From Circinella minor (lineage: Eukaryota > Mucoromycota > Mucoromycetes > Mucorales > Lichtheimiaceae), in assembly GCA_016758965.1 (NCBI GenBank), contig JAEPRB010000066.1, positions 1-64,000 of the forward strand: a stretch of DNA of 64,000 nt, read 5' to 3'. The position numbers and the translations under genes are program-made. Below the pieces are notes generated by a model. The model did not search any database. It was not told the DNA's origin and saw only the letters and a list, made by a program, of their open reading frames with translations. Positions 1-12,168 of the stretch are shown in pieces (position 1 is the first letter of the stretch; each line of letters starts with the position of its first letter).

Positions 1-46
1 TAATCATATAAACGGTAATTCTATGATATTACAACATTAAAAAAAA

Positions 47-3000
47 TCAAACTTTCAAGGTTTCAAAAATCATTTTCGTATTGAAAACGAAACGCGAGCA
101 ATAAATGCTCGCACCAATTTCTAAGTATCCATCTTCACTCACTTCAATAACATGATTATCTGCTAACCAACGTACAGTTCTTCGCATATTATTTTCAACT
201 CCTCCTGGTTTATAAATCATATCGAGTTTCAAAAGACTTGAAAGGAATGAAATTTCATCCAATAAATCAGTATAACGCATACGTTGATCTACTTTACTAC
301 CACCTAATTTTACAACTGTATAAAGAGCGACACAAACAATAGCTATAAAGAGAAAATTATTATTATTATTATTATTATTAGAATCCATGAGAATGATGGG
401 GGGGGTTTCTCTCTTTCTTTTTATTACCTTCTTCCACAAACATATGAATCACTTGATTACGATAATAAGAAAGTTCAAATGGATTGATACCATAAAATGT
501 AGGTTCAAGTAAATCCTTGACTTTTTGTTCACCAATTAAATCTTTATGGATTTGAACAGTTCTATATATATCATTTATATAAAATATTCACAAATTAATT
601 AAAAATGGAATGGTTTCTAAAACATTTGGACCTTTTTTTTTTTTGGATTTACCTATCAACAACAATTCCTGTTGACATGCCATGGAATTCGGCTACTTGA
701 CCTCCTTTTGCATTGATTACTTTAATTAACCAATCGACACGTCGAATCAATTCACTTCGACCAACGCCACGTCCACGAAGTGTCAAGAGAACGGTACCTA
801 GCAACGCTGATGGCATGACAACTGCAACAGAATTCTAGAGTAAACAAACCAAAAGAAATAAAAATAGTATTTGTTTAATAAATTTAGTACATAGATTTTA
901 CATTATTCTTGATAATTATTATACTTACAATATCTGAAAGAACACTAATAATATATTAAGCATTTATAATTTAAATAAAACAATCATTATTATTATTATT
1001 ATTTTACTTTAATAAATAGATCTCATCTGTTATTTTATACTTACCGATATCCCAATGATTTCAATAAAACAGATTTTTGTGACATTTGTGTTAAATCCAT
1101 GGGTCTAAATGATAATACGTATATATTTTTTTGAAATGAAAATTATTTAATCACTATTTCTTTTTTTTTTTTATATAGTTTCCCATATTGTTTGAAGTTT
1201 TTTTTTTTTTTTTTTCACATACCCTCTTAATTTGATTTGGTCCTCTAACCAATTTCTCAATGAAAATGGTTTTCCAAGACGTACTAAATAAAATAATGAG
1301 TATACAAATTATACAAAAAGCTTATTATAAAAAATGATTGTCATCTATTACCATCAACACGTCCCCATTTAAGTTGCAATACACGCGTATTAGTAACAAG
1401 ACCCCTAATTGACATCGTGGGAAAAAAAAAGATTAATTTAGGTATTGGTTATGTATTTTTATAATAGCTATTCCTTTTTTTTTCTTTTGGTCTCTTACCA
1501 TAAACTTTCTTTTTCCTTTGGATTACCAAGTAATTCATTTGCATAACTAAAAAAAAAAAAAAAGAAAAAAAAAACAAAGAATAATAATAAGTATATATTG
1601 ATATTGATATGATGATAAGATCGACCAAGGGAAACTTATAATGATAATACTTACGAGGAAGTTTCAATAATCTTATCATAACCCAATGACATGGGTACAA
1701 GATGACAATCGGAAAATCGATCATCAATGATAGCATCCAAAATAATTTTGATAATACCAAGTTTTGGTGTAAGCAATTTACCTAATTCATTTATTTTTTG
1801 TCAGTTCTCTCTCTCTCTTTTGTTCTACAACCCATGTTTTTTTTTTATTACCTAATCTAGAACGTGTTCCTTCGACAAAACATTCAAAATTCACTATAAA
1901 TTACAAATAAGAATAGAGTTTTTTTTTTTTTTTGATTGGGGTTAGGGTTAGCGGTGATATATTTTTTTAAAAGAAATGACTAATAATCAAAACTTACTTC
2001 CTTCGGACAATAACGTGGTAATATACTCTTCCATAATTGTTTTATATAATGGATTACCACCCCATTCTCTTTTAATAAAAAAGGCACCACATGATTTTAA
2101 TAATCTACCAACAATAGGTAAATCTAAATTTTCACCTGCAACAATATGAGGAATTTGAAGACCTTATAAAATAATAAAATAAAAAAGTTAAATGAGTTAT
2201 TTCAAACGGGGGAGAGGGGGAGGGGATGTTGTCTATATATGAAAAAGAAGTTACCAAGTCTAAAAAAGATATAGGATACAACAAGATAATCAATATGTGA
2301 TTTATGAGATGGTACCAAGATCAAAGATTGTTTTTTTTGTTGAGCCATCAATGCTACACGTTTCAACTGAAATTTTTAAAATGAAAAAACAATTAATTTC
2401 AATTTAAAAAAAAAAAAAATTAGAACAATTATTTCTTTTATCTTACCTCAACCCATTGGCTTTCCTTGATATGAATTCCTTGATGATATAATCTTACTAA
2501 GACATTATTTAATGCAAAAGCAAAAAATCTACGTATATATTAAAAGGAAAAGAAAGTTTTTTTTTAATGTGAGTAAATCATATAAAATAGGATGCCTTTT
2601 TTTTTTCATCCTAATACCTGACAGCACGAATATCATCCATTGTAGAAACACATTTATCTGTAATTCCTTTAGCAACCACTTCTAATTCTTTTTTTAATCG
2701 TTTTCTTTGCTTTTCAATTCTTTTAATACGTTCTTCATCACTCATATTTTTCTTTTTTTGAACAGCTATAAGTTTTTTTGCTTGACGATCTGCTAATTCA
2801 GTAATGACTTCTTCCACTATTATATTATTATTATTATTATTATTATTAGTTCATTCCTACGTATTGCTCTCCATAGGTCTCCTATTTTACCTTTTTGACT
2901 ATTAAGAATTAATGATTTAATTCTATCAGAAAAACCAGGATAGAAAATTTTATTTCCAATATAATGTTGATAACCACGCCATCCCTTTTTTTTTTTTTTT

Positions 3001-3374
3001 TATTTAATCAAGTTAATTATTCTTTCTTGAAAACATATATATTTAACTTTTTTTTTTTTTTTTCATTTACCGTCCCCTGATAATGTAATCCAATATTAAG
3101 CATAAAAGCAACTGGATCTTCTCTCATACGTCTAGGTTCTTTTTCACTATTTTTTTTTTAAAAACAGTATAATATAATAAAGTTAAGTTTTAAGGTAAAA
3201 AAAAAGGGGGGGGGAGGAAAGGGGGAGGGGAGTTTATAATACTTACGTTAAATTACGATGTTCATGTTCATGATCATCAAAACTAAGAGGAACATTAGAT
3301 AGATTAGAAGAACCTACTTTATGATATTCTTCCATAAGTTCTCGAAGCTTTTCTTCGGTTTTAGTATTACTCAT
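47..3374 (-). CDS. Glycerol-3-phosphate / dihydroxyacetone-phosphate acyltransferase (PlsB/GPAM/GNPAT type), 17 exons
   Basis: Membrane acyltransferase that acylates sn-1 of glycerol-3-phosphate or DHAP, the entry step to phospholipid and triacylglycerol synthesis. Hand-spliced exons close in phase to 624 residues: 3374-3247, 3146-3071, 2984-2891, 2816-2618, 2528-2447, 2366-2255, 2162-1998, 1893-1852, 1781-1655, 1546-1499, 1404-1352, 1283-1223, 1104-1045, 944-929, 834-653, 561-428, 342-47. All four acyltransferase blocks are visible: HKSHID (H214-D219, the HX4D catalytic motif), GAFFIKR (256-262), FVEGTRSR (291-298) and LVPMSLGYD (from 327). A charged, probably coiled segment lies near residues 115-160. 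The C-terminal part (DINSVAVVMPSALLGTVLLT) follows the PlsB/GPAM family rather than the Sct1/Gpt2 yeast GPATs. Exon 14 is only 16 nt. The family is clear; whether the substrate is G3P or DHAP, and the organelle, cannot be decided here. Confidence 0.88.
1938..1951 (+). repeat. Two-copy telomere-like TTAGGG tract inside an intron
   Basis: The sequence GGGGTTAGGGTTAG lies in the intron between exons 7 and 8 of the acyltransferase gene. It is about two units of the TTAGGG repeat used by many fungi. It may be chance or a fossil of break repair; no longer array is present. Confidence 0.5.
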
Positions 3375-3989
3375 TATTTTGTCTCTATCTATCTATATTT
3401 AATGATGTGCGTGTGTGTGAGAGAGAGAAAAAAAGAAGAAGGAAGGAGAGAAAAGAGATAATTGACAGACCCGAGTTTCTACGTTATTTTTATCTGTAAA
3501 GTTTTTTTTTTTTTTTTTTTGAGTGGGGAAATCCAGTTTAATGGGTGAGCACGTGAGAATATTTAGTTATTTTAATTGTAAAGTATCTTTTTTACAAGAA
3601 GATCAAAAAACTCCCGCCCCCATTCATAAATTAGTTAAATAATGCAAGAAGAGTACCTTTTTTTATTTATTATTCCCCCATACCCCAAAACAAAATTTAT
3701 CATGACCCATTTTTAAATATGTAATAATATATCCCCTCCCCACCAACTTTTAAAATAAAACATCATCTTTCAAAAACCATAGGTTAATTTCGTATTTCAA
3801 TCAATTCCACACTTTATATAATATATTTTTATATAACTTGGTTATTTTTTGGTTTCAAAATACAAAAAAAAAAAAAAAAGAAAAAAATTGAGTGTTGAAA
3901 AGAAAGGTTTGTGTGTGTATATTTTTTTTTTCCATTTTTCTTTGGGTCACCAAAAAAAACATAAGACGCGAAATAAAAAAAAATTACAT
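3375..3989. other. Spacer between the acyltransferase 5' end and eL37 3' end
   Basis: About 0.6 kb of AT-rich DNA with poly-T, poly-A and short GT/GA tracts. It should hold the acyltransferase promoter and the eL37 3'UTR. I see no open frame or RNA gene. Confidence 0.6.
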
Positions 3990-4767
3990 TTAAGCCTTAG
4001 TTTGCTTAACAGCTTGAGTACCTATTAAAGAAAATTATATTTAGAATAAGAAATGGTTCAGGGTCATTTTATATAACAATTAAATATAATTAAATTAATT
4101 ACCCTCGCGGAAACCGTTAAGGAAACGACGGTGGACGATCTTCAAGTGGCTCATACGGCCAGTACCAGTGGTCTTTCTACGCTTAGCCTTTTCGGACCAG
4201 TTGTCTATAATGAAAATAATTTCATTTCATTTAATTAAAATCTTTTCAACTTTTTTTTTTTTTGGTCCACAATGATATATATATATATATAAAATGAAAC
4301 TTACACTTGCGGATCTTGGCAGAGGGGTAACCACAGCTAGCACAAGTCTTCTTTTGCTTGTGAAGAGCACGATTACCGCAACGACGGCACAAAGTGTGCG
4401 TCTTGGTGTGGCGTTTACCGAACGAGGTAGTACCCTTGGACTAAATTATTTTAAAATTCGTAATAATAATAATCGTATAACGTTGTCAGTTGCCATTGTT
4501 TTGTTTTTTTCGTATAAATTCGATCGCGTTTGAAAATTCCATTTTTTTTTTTTTAATCCTCGAAAAAGGGTTTTGATAATGTCGATAGTGTGATATATAT
4601 ATATATATATATATTTTTTCATAATCCAATCCATCCAATCCATTCATAAATCTATCCATCCTTTTATCCATCCTTTCTTTCTTTTTTTTTTCTTTTTTTT
4701 GGCCCTCTCTCTCTCTTTCTCTAATTTATTATCCTTCTTTCTCCCTATAACTTGGTATACATACCAT
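3990..4767 (-). CDS. rpl37: 60S ribosomal protein eL37
   Basis: Zinc-binding protein of the large ribosomal subunit. Four exons close to 90 residues: 4767-4765, 4440-4305, 4204-4103, 4021-3990. The N-terminus reads [20 protein letters not shown], followed by the two Cys pairs CRRC and CASCGYP, then [18 protein letters not shown] and a C-terminus ending AVKQTKA. All of these are diagnostic for eL37 at its normal length of about 90 residues. The first exon is just the start codon: ATG is followed at once by GTATGT, and the intron ends TTTTAG at 4441. The first intron is about 324 nt, longer than most here, and may carry regulatory signals as in other ribosomal protein genes. Identification is secure; the ATG-only exon is inferred from phase and family N-terminus. 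Confidence 0.95.
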
Positions 4768-7022
4768 CTTTCAGTGCTGAGGGAAAAGGCGGTTCCTTTG
4801 ATGCCACCAATAGCCTAAGAAATACTCAGCAATTATATCGGAGAATCATATTTCTTTTTTTCGTCTATGCCCAATATTTTTTTTTACTGCCTAATATTAA
4901 CAACTTTAACGTCAGCACTCCCCTTGAATTACTTTGAACCATTTCCCTTAATTTTCAATGGTCCATTCGTTTTTGTTAAACAAAAGAAACAAAGTTCTAG
5001 ATTGCCCTATTATTTTTTTAATAGGACAAGAATTGTGGATTAATGCTTGGGAATCTTTGTTCATTTTTAAAGAATAGAAGCAGTTTTGCTATATTTGCAC
5101 CGCACGATGCAATTTCTTTATGGCAGACTTTTCATAAACAAAGTTGATTATTTAATTTTCTTTTTTCATTAACGTGTCGACTAGGAGCGAATGTAAGGGG
5201 ACAATGTACATAGTCTACATACGTTATATTACTCTTGATGAAACAATAACAATATAGGCTACTACTACAATATTCATCAAAATTGTTATGTTGACGAGAC
5301 ACATCAATTTCTAAGCGTATTGACATCTTTTTTTTTTCATATCTCATGAGTAAATGGAGTGCTGCTTTGTCGTTTTACGAATATATTATGTTCATGTTAG
5401 TTTAATTCAGTTATGAAACAATTTTTTTTTTCCTTTTCGATTTTGATCTTTAGTAGGATCCAACGGTTCTTTTTCCCATGTACATAGTGAGGCCAATAAA
5501 GTTCTATTCCGATAAATATCTTTGAAACAAAATTGTATTTATCGAAAACATATATTGATATCTTTTTGGAATAGCATATAAAATATCTGTATACAAAAGC
5601 CATTAGTGATGGTTACCAAGGAGATGTTCTCATTATCCTATCATCCTCCCACAAATAACTCTCGTAATACGTAGTTGGAGCTGTCTAGTGTCACGCATTT
5701 AATAAATAATAAAACCTCCTCCAAAATGAATGCTGAAAGATGTTGAATACTGTACTGCTCGGTCATACCGAATAGTTGTGTTACCTATTTTTGTCAGAAC
5801 GATAAGGTTGATAGCTGATTACACAATAAATAATTCATTTCCATATCTTCACCATGGTTGTTAAAAATAATCTTTGTTTTTAAAAGATCCATCGAGTTCT
5901 AAAGCATATCTGACCATTATTATATTAACTATCAACATTCGGAGTTATCATAACAAAACTAAGCTGAGGAACTTTATGAACAAGTTGCATAAATAAGGTG
6001 TATTAAATGAAAAGAAAAAAAGAAACAATGATATTCTGATTGGATGTAACAACGATATTTCACTAGTATCATTATTATTATATGGATATGTATGATTAGA
6101 AATGACAAAAGCTTAGTATCTCTTCAAATAAATGGGTTTTTTTTTATTTATTTTTGGTTTAATGATAAAATGTTTTTATTCAAGTTGCAATGTTTTTTGA
6201 CAGAATTTATTAACTTGATTACGTATTTCTATAAGTACAAATAATATTAATTAAATACGTAAACATGCGATCGATACGTAGTAGAATCAAATCTCTTTTT
6301 AATTGAATATAAATAAACCTTCTTATCTGTTCCTTATTAGCATACGTAATAAAAAGAGAAGAATCTTTATATATAACAAAAACATCTTATTCGATTGTTA
6401 TAAAGAAGGTTGAATATAATCAGTGCAGAGACAGACCACGACATCTTTCTGTTTTCCCCTTCTCAAATTATGATACATAATAAACAAATATAAAAATTGG
6501 GGGAGAAAGAGAAACATTTTTTTTTGTTGAGTATTGACATCATTTATCTGCATTTTTGATAAGAACAAAAAATTGGGGGTTTTTTTGTGTGTGTGTAAAC
6601 AAATACAACATTGATCAATATCGAAGGAAATATTACAAAAAGAGTATATCATAAGAAAATGAAGTTCTTCTTTCTTATATGATTGTAAACAATAAAACAT
6701 TATTATAAAAATAGTGAGTATGATTAGAAAGGAGGAAATGGTTATGGGTGCTTATCAATTGTTTTTTTTTTGTCATGTAAGGTTACGTAATATATAAAAT
6801 CATCATCATAAAAAGTATGTTTTATCAAAATAGAGAGGTGCTCTAACCCATATTTCAAAATATATAAAATTTATCATAAAAAAAAAAGGGCTCACTAAAA
6901 TACTCTTTATTAAACAATGAAATTCAGTTTTTATTTCTTTACTAAGTATAAATAAAAAATAAAAGTCTCTAAATTTCTTTTTTCTTTCTTTTTTTTTTTT
7001 ACATAATAGCAAAGAAGAAATA
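4768..7022. other. Intergenic, no supported gene
   Basis: AT-rich DNA with long T/A runs. The short open frames here have no recognisable domain, biased composition and no splice-compatible neighbours. At 6217-6350 four TACGTA palindromes occur within about 130 bp. No tRNA-like box B sequence or transposase motif was seen. Confidence 0.55.
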
Positions 7023-7095
7023 AATCACTCACATCAACCTGCCATGATAAACATGCAAAATAGCAATTTTATCATGGCAGATAATGTGAGTGATT
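7023..7095. ncRNA. Near-perfect 73-nt hairpin (candidate structured RNA or small inverted-repeat element)
   Basis: Two perfectly complementary arm pairs are nested. Bases 7023-7034 pair with 7084-7095 (12/12), and 7039-7051 pair with 7068-7080 (13/13). The pairs are separated by a small internal loop (CAAC against ATA) and the apical loop is 16 nt. Twenty-five Watson-Crick pairs in 73 nt is well beyond chance. No open frame covers it. It could be a small-RNA precursor, a structured non-coding RNA, or a tiny foldback element. The type is a guess; only the fold is certain. Confidence 0.4.
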
Positions 7096-8739
7096 GACAG
7101 GGTCTACTACATTGTGTTACGGTACGTGGTCTTTTTGACCAACCAAGGTCGTGGTGGGTGATGGCCGTGGTGGTGGTCTTAACAGTGGTGTCGGCCACCA
7201 TTATAAAATAATAACTTGGGACCAACCTGGTCTAGGTGGGGGAGGGGGGTTCAAGTGGGTCTAGTGTTTAAGACCCATATCGTCGTACGTGGTGATTTCC
7301 GAAACCACAAGAACAATAAAATGAACATTATCATGCTGATGGTTTTTACAAGGTGCTGCCCCCCACATTACTACTACAACGCATGCAATAACAACGTTCT
7401 AGATCATTTTGTTAGTAGTGTTCGAAGGCCCTGATAACAACAAAACATCATTATGACGACATTATTTGATGTCAATCCATTAGATGAACAAAGTAGATGC
7501 CTCTATATGTCTCAAACACAAAAAGAATGTAGTTTATAATTGTAATTTTTTTCTTTTATTAAAATAAATCATTCTGTTTTCTTAACAACAATATACTTTA
7601 TCAAAGCTTTTATTCATTCTTACGTATCTTTTTTTTGATTGAAGCAGGTATGAAAATCTTTATCTACAGCCTGGAAATAGACTGACCTGTTAATAATAAT
7701 TTATCATACATATTCATTCACTTTTGTTTTTTTTTCTTTTAATTCGACTACGTACAAACGCTCTTTTCACGTACGTACGAAAATCTTAATAAATGAAGAA
7801 ATATTGTTGTTCACTCATAAAAAGTCAGGTAATGAAAGTGGAATATAAGGAATAGTTTAACATGCTAAGTATTTACCATCATGGATGAAACATTTTAATT
7901 TAACTTTTTGACAACTGTGTCAAAATCAAAAAAAAAAAAAAAAAAGGTTTTCTGTGTTCATATTTTCTTATTATCAATTGCTCAGCTTCCTTTTAGTCGG
8001 TACCGACCGTTTCAGCCTTTGCCAATACTTTTTTTTTTTTTTTTTCGGAGTTTTGGTTTTTTAGTTTTATTCGCATACACACGGAACCATCCATCCGTTC
8101 ATTCATTTGCAGTATAGTGTGCAATATATAGAATGATATACTTTTTGCTTATACACCTAAATATATATTTTTTTCCTTGGTTACAAATTAATTTCATTAT
8201 TATACTTCTTTTCAAGTCAAATAAAAATAATAAAAAAAAAGTTATAATAAAGTTATAATAAATAAATAAAAAATCTGTTGTTTTTAAGTAAATAATATTA
8301 TGATTTATTTTGCCAAGTACATAAACTATATCTCTATTATTTTATTCTTATGACCTAACATATTACTTCTTTAATTTTCAGAACAAAAAAAAAAGGGGGG
8401 GGGGTCATGATCTGGTGATTTATATATAAGTAAGGCCCTTCTTTCTTATATAAGGGTCGGATCTTAACAAACTTATAACGTATAAAAAAAGTTACACAAG
8501 TTTTTTTTTTTTTTGAACTAGAAAACTTGCTTTTTTTTCCTCTCTCACCCCCCCTCCTCCCTTCTCTCTCTCTTTTTCTCTTTTCTCTCTACTTATTTTC
8601 GCGTGCATCTTCTCATTCTCTCATATTTTTTTTTCAATATATATATAATACATATTTTTTTTTATTTTTTTTTTTATCTTATTAAACCAAACTATACATA
8701 CATTTATTTAAGTTTTCTTAAAAAAAAAAAAAAAAAAAA
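7096..8739. other. Intergenic, including the MAPKK promoter and leader
   Basis: 7096-7440 is less AT-rich than its surroundings and has small foldbacks such as TGGGTCT/AGACCCA near 7256. The rest is AT-rich. 8520-8600 is a CT-rich block followed by T and A runs typical of a fungal core promoter. No gene was recognised. Confidence 0.55.
8720..8739 (+). promoter_or_regulatory. Poly(A) leader abutting the MAPKK start codon
   Basis: Twenty consecutive A residues lie immediately 5' of the ATG. If present in the mRNA, this is an unstructured A-rich leader able to bind poly(A)-binding protein. Effects on translation are inferred, not shown. Confidence 0.5.
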
Positions 8740-10324
8740 ATGGCACAAATTGGCAAATTACGAAATCATTCGGGATTACGTCTCAACCTTGATTCGAGAC
8801 CTACAACACCATGTAGTTTAGACGATGAATCTAGTTTAGCAGCAACAGCTGTAGGTGGACCTTTATTAAAACCTTCTACATCTACAGATAGTAGTACTAA
8901 TTGGAGAGAAGATTTAGCTCGTATTGTAAGTCAAAATCGTTCACAAAATAATATGTTGGAAAATCAACAAACTATTATTCCAGACGAATTAAAACCTGAG
9001 GATTTTGAAAATATTCAAAAACTGGGTGAAGGAGCTGCAGGTGTTGTTTGGAAAGTTCGTTATAAACCTTCAGGTTTAGTTATGGCTAAAAAGGTATATA
9101 TATATCATTATATATCATTATATATCATTATTTCTTTTCTTTTTTTTTAAAAAAAAAGGTTGGGAGTTGTTGTTTTTTAAAGAGAAAGAAAGAATTAGTA
9201 ACTTTTCTTTAAATAGACAATTACAGTAGAAGCTGAACCACAATTACAAAGACAAATTTTAAGAGAATTATCATTTTTAAAAACATGTGAATCACCACAT
9301 ATTGTTTCATTTTATGGAGCATTTTTAGATGATGGTGATACAACTATTGCTATTTGCATTGAAAATTGTGATGGTGGTAGTTTTGAAGATATTTATAAAC
9401 GTGCTCGTGATATGGAAGGTGTTATTGGTGAAACTGTACTTGCAAGACTTGCTGAATCAGTAAATATATTATTATTATGATATAAATTTGTTTATTGCAT
9501 AGATTAAAAAAAAAAGTATATATATATATATTTATATTATTTTATTATAACAGGTTTGTAAAGGTCTTATTTATTTACATTCAAAAAATGTAATTCATAG
9601 AGGTAAAAGTATTTTTATTATTATTTTATTATTTTATATGAATTATTATTAATATTATTATTATTTTAGATATTAAACCTTCTAATATTTTAATGACAAG
9701 AAATGGTGAAATTAAACTTTGTGATTTGGGTGTTTCTGGTGAATTAATTAATTCTATGGCTGAAACATTTACAGGAACACAATATTATATGGCAGTAAGT
9801 TATTATATATATATTTATTTATTTATATGTAATGTAATGTTATTTATTTATTATTTATTTATTTATTTATTTATTTTAGCCTGAACGTATTAAAGGAGCG
9901 ACTTATTCTGTTCAATCTGATATTTGGTCTCTTGGTTTAACAATTATAGAAGTAGCTCAAAATCATCCAGCTTTACCTCCACCTGGTCAACCTCATCTTT
10001 CTGTATTTGAATTATTGGATTTTATTGTAAGTCAACCACTTCCTAACTTGGGTGATGATCGATCTATTGAATGTCGAGATTTTATTTCAAAATGGTAAAT
10101 TCCTTTCTTTTCTTTGGCTTATTTTTCTTAATAATAAAAAATAAAATAAAATGTGTGAATAATAATTAAATAATTAAAAATAAAAAATAAAAAATAGTTT
10201 GATTAAAGATCCACTCGAAAGACCAGGACCTGAAAGAATGCTTGAACATCCTTTTATAAAAGAACGTGCTGATCCTTCACAAGATTTAGCATCATGGCTC
10301 AAAGAAGTATGGAGTTGGCAATAA
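8740..10324 (+). CDS. MAP kinase kinase, Mkk1/Mkk2-like (cell-wall-integrity type)
   Basis: Dual-specificity kinase that phosphorylates a MAP kinase on Thr and Tyr; the closest family by motif is Mkk1/2 of the Pkc1-Bck1-Slt2 pathway. Exons 8740-9093, 9217-9459, 9554-9602, 9670-9794, 9880-10094 and 10198-10324 close to 370 residues. Visible: glycine loop GEGAAG, invariant Lys in VMAKK (about 117), catalytic HRDIKPSN (D216), activation segment [17 protein letters not shown] with the Mkk-type phosphosites S244 and T248, and MAPERI. The metal-binding triplet is D234-L-G rather than DFG. The N-terminal tail of about 90 residues is Ser/Thr-rich. The ATG is chosen because it follows directly on a 20-A tract and the upstream frame has no other start. 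It converges on the HSF gene downstream. Family certain; pathway inferred from the activation loop. Confidence 0.9.
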
Positions 10325-10596
10325 AATTAATATAATATATTTTTTTTCTCTATCAACTTACATGTTTTAAAAAATATATCATATAACATACACCTATATA
10401 TACACACCTTTCATTTTACTTTGCAAATATAAGGAATCCATTCATTTTTTTTTATTTATACCCGCATCCCCCCCCCCTCCAATCTCTTTTGTTCTTTTCT
10501 TTCAATATTATTGATAATAATTAAAAAAAAAAAAGAAGAAAAAAGAAAATTGTTAATTCCCTGTAAAAAATATATTATGTATTGCAGGTAAATTAA

Positions 10597-10632
<36 letters not shown>

Positions 10633-10894
10633 CCCCCCCTTTCCATTCCCTCTTCTTCTTATACATATATACATAGTTTTCTCTTTTCATACATTTAACA
10701 TATCTACATATATGAATTCCATTTTTTTTTCTTTTCTTTCTTTTTCTGTCTTGGATGGTTTTTGTTAAAAAAAAAAAAAAAAGAGATTCAATTTGATTAT
10801 TTATATAACTTTTTTTCGTTTTATTTTGGTATCTATAAAAAAAAAAAAGAAAAGAGAAATTATTATGATTACATATAAATATAAAATTATAAAA
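10325..10894. other. Convergent 3' spacer between MAPKK and HSF genes
   Basis: 570 bp holding both 3'UTRs. It includes an A run of about 30 at 10600-10629, a C-run and several T/A tracts. No coding potential was seen. Confidence 0.6.
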
Positions 10895-12128
10895 TTATTT
10901 ACCATCATTAGTATCAATAGAGTCACCATCTTCTTCAGAAGGTAAAGGATTTAATAAATGTGATTGTTTCCCTAATGCCATCATACTAGAAGATTGTATT
11001 GATGGTAACCTTCTTGTTGGCACTTTGGATGATCTTTCTGTTAATGAATATATATTTTTATATATATATATAATAAAACATAGAGTCCTTTGTTTAGAAA
11101 AATAAAAATAAATAATGTCATATATATTAAAAAATAATAATAATAATCTACCAGTCATAATATAATCAGCCCCTCTACTATTATCCTTGTTGTTATTATT
11201 ATTACTATAACTATTCCTACTACTCCTACTAAAATTATTATTATTATTATTATTATTATTGTCGTGGGTGTTATTATCATTATCATTCATGTTATTGTTG
11301 TTGTTATGCATTTCGATATCAGGCATTGATATACTATGAAAACTTGTTCGACGTGATGTTGGTGACACTGAATTCTCTATCAATGGACTAATAGATATAG
11401 ATGGTAATCTCTCCATTTGCGGTTGTTGCTGTCGTGGTTGTGGTTGCTGTTGCTGTGGTAACGGTCTCGGTGTTAAATGAGATACAGATGCAGCTGTATC
11501 ACGTAAAGTTTTTAATTGTGCTTGTATATCTGCTTTATCTAAAATATATATTACATAATTGAATAATAGGTTACATTAATAATATCATAATAAAATATCA
11601 AACTTACTTCCGTCAGGAACATGATCACAAATAACATCTAATGCTTGAATAATTCCTTCCATATACTAAAATAACAAAAAATAAAGATTTGGTTATTACG
11701 TTATATTATCAAGATTAAAAAAAAAAAAAGAAGATAAAAATTATAAATGTTTTTCTTTACTTCATGTTGTTTTAATACAGTATCACGTAAACCAGATACT
11801 TCATCAAGTAAAGCTTCAAAACTACTATTCATGCGAGTTACTCGATCCACAAGGTTTGCATAATTCTGATGCAGCAGCTCCGATCGCTGTATATCATTAC
11901 CATCATTTACTGAAAGTGGAGCTGTTGCTCTCAAAGAACGTACACTTTTTCGTTTAATATTTCGAAGATCTTCTACTTCACCACGTCGAAAATGTGGATG
12001 TCGAAATTCCCACATTTGATTTTCATTCCTTAAATTAGAATGAATCATATCATTCACCTTATTAAATCCATACACTTTTTTTGTATATTATATTTTGTTA
12101 AAAAAAAAAAAAAAGAAAATAGCATTCA

Positions 12129-12168
<40 letters not shown>

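Noticed and set aside
4294..4533. Plus-strand 79-codon frame over eL37
   Set aside because: Antisense shadow of eL37 exon 2 and its intron.
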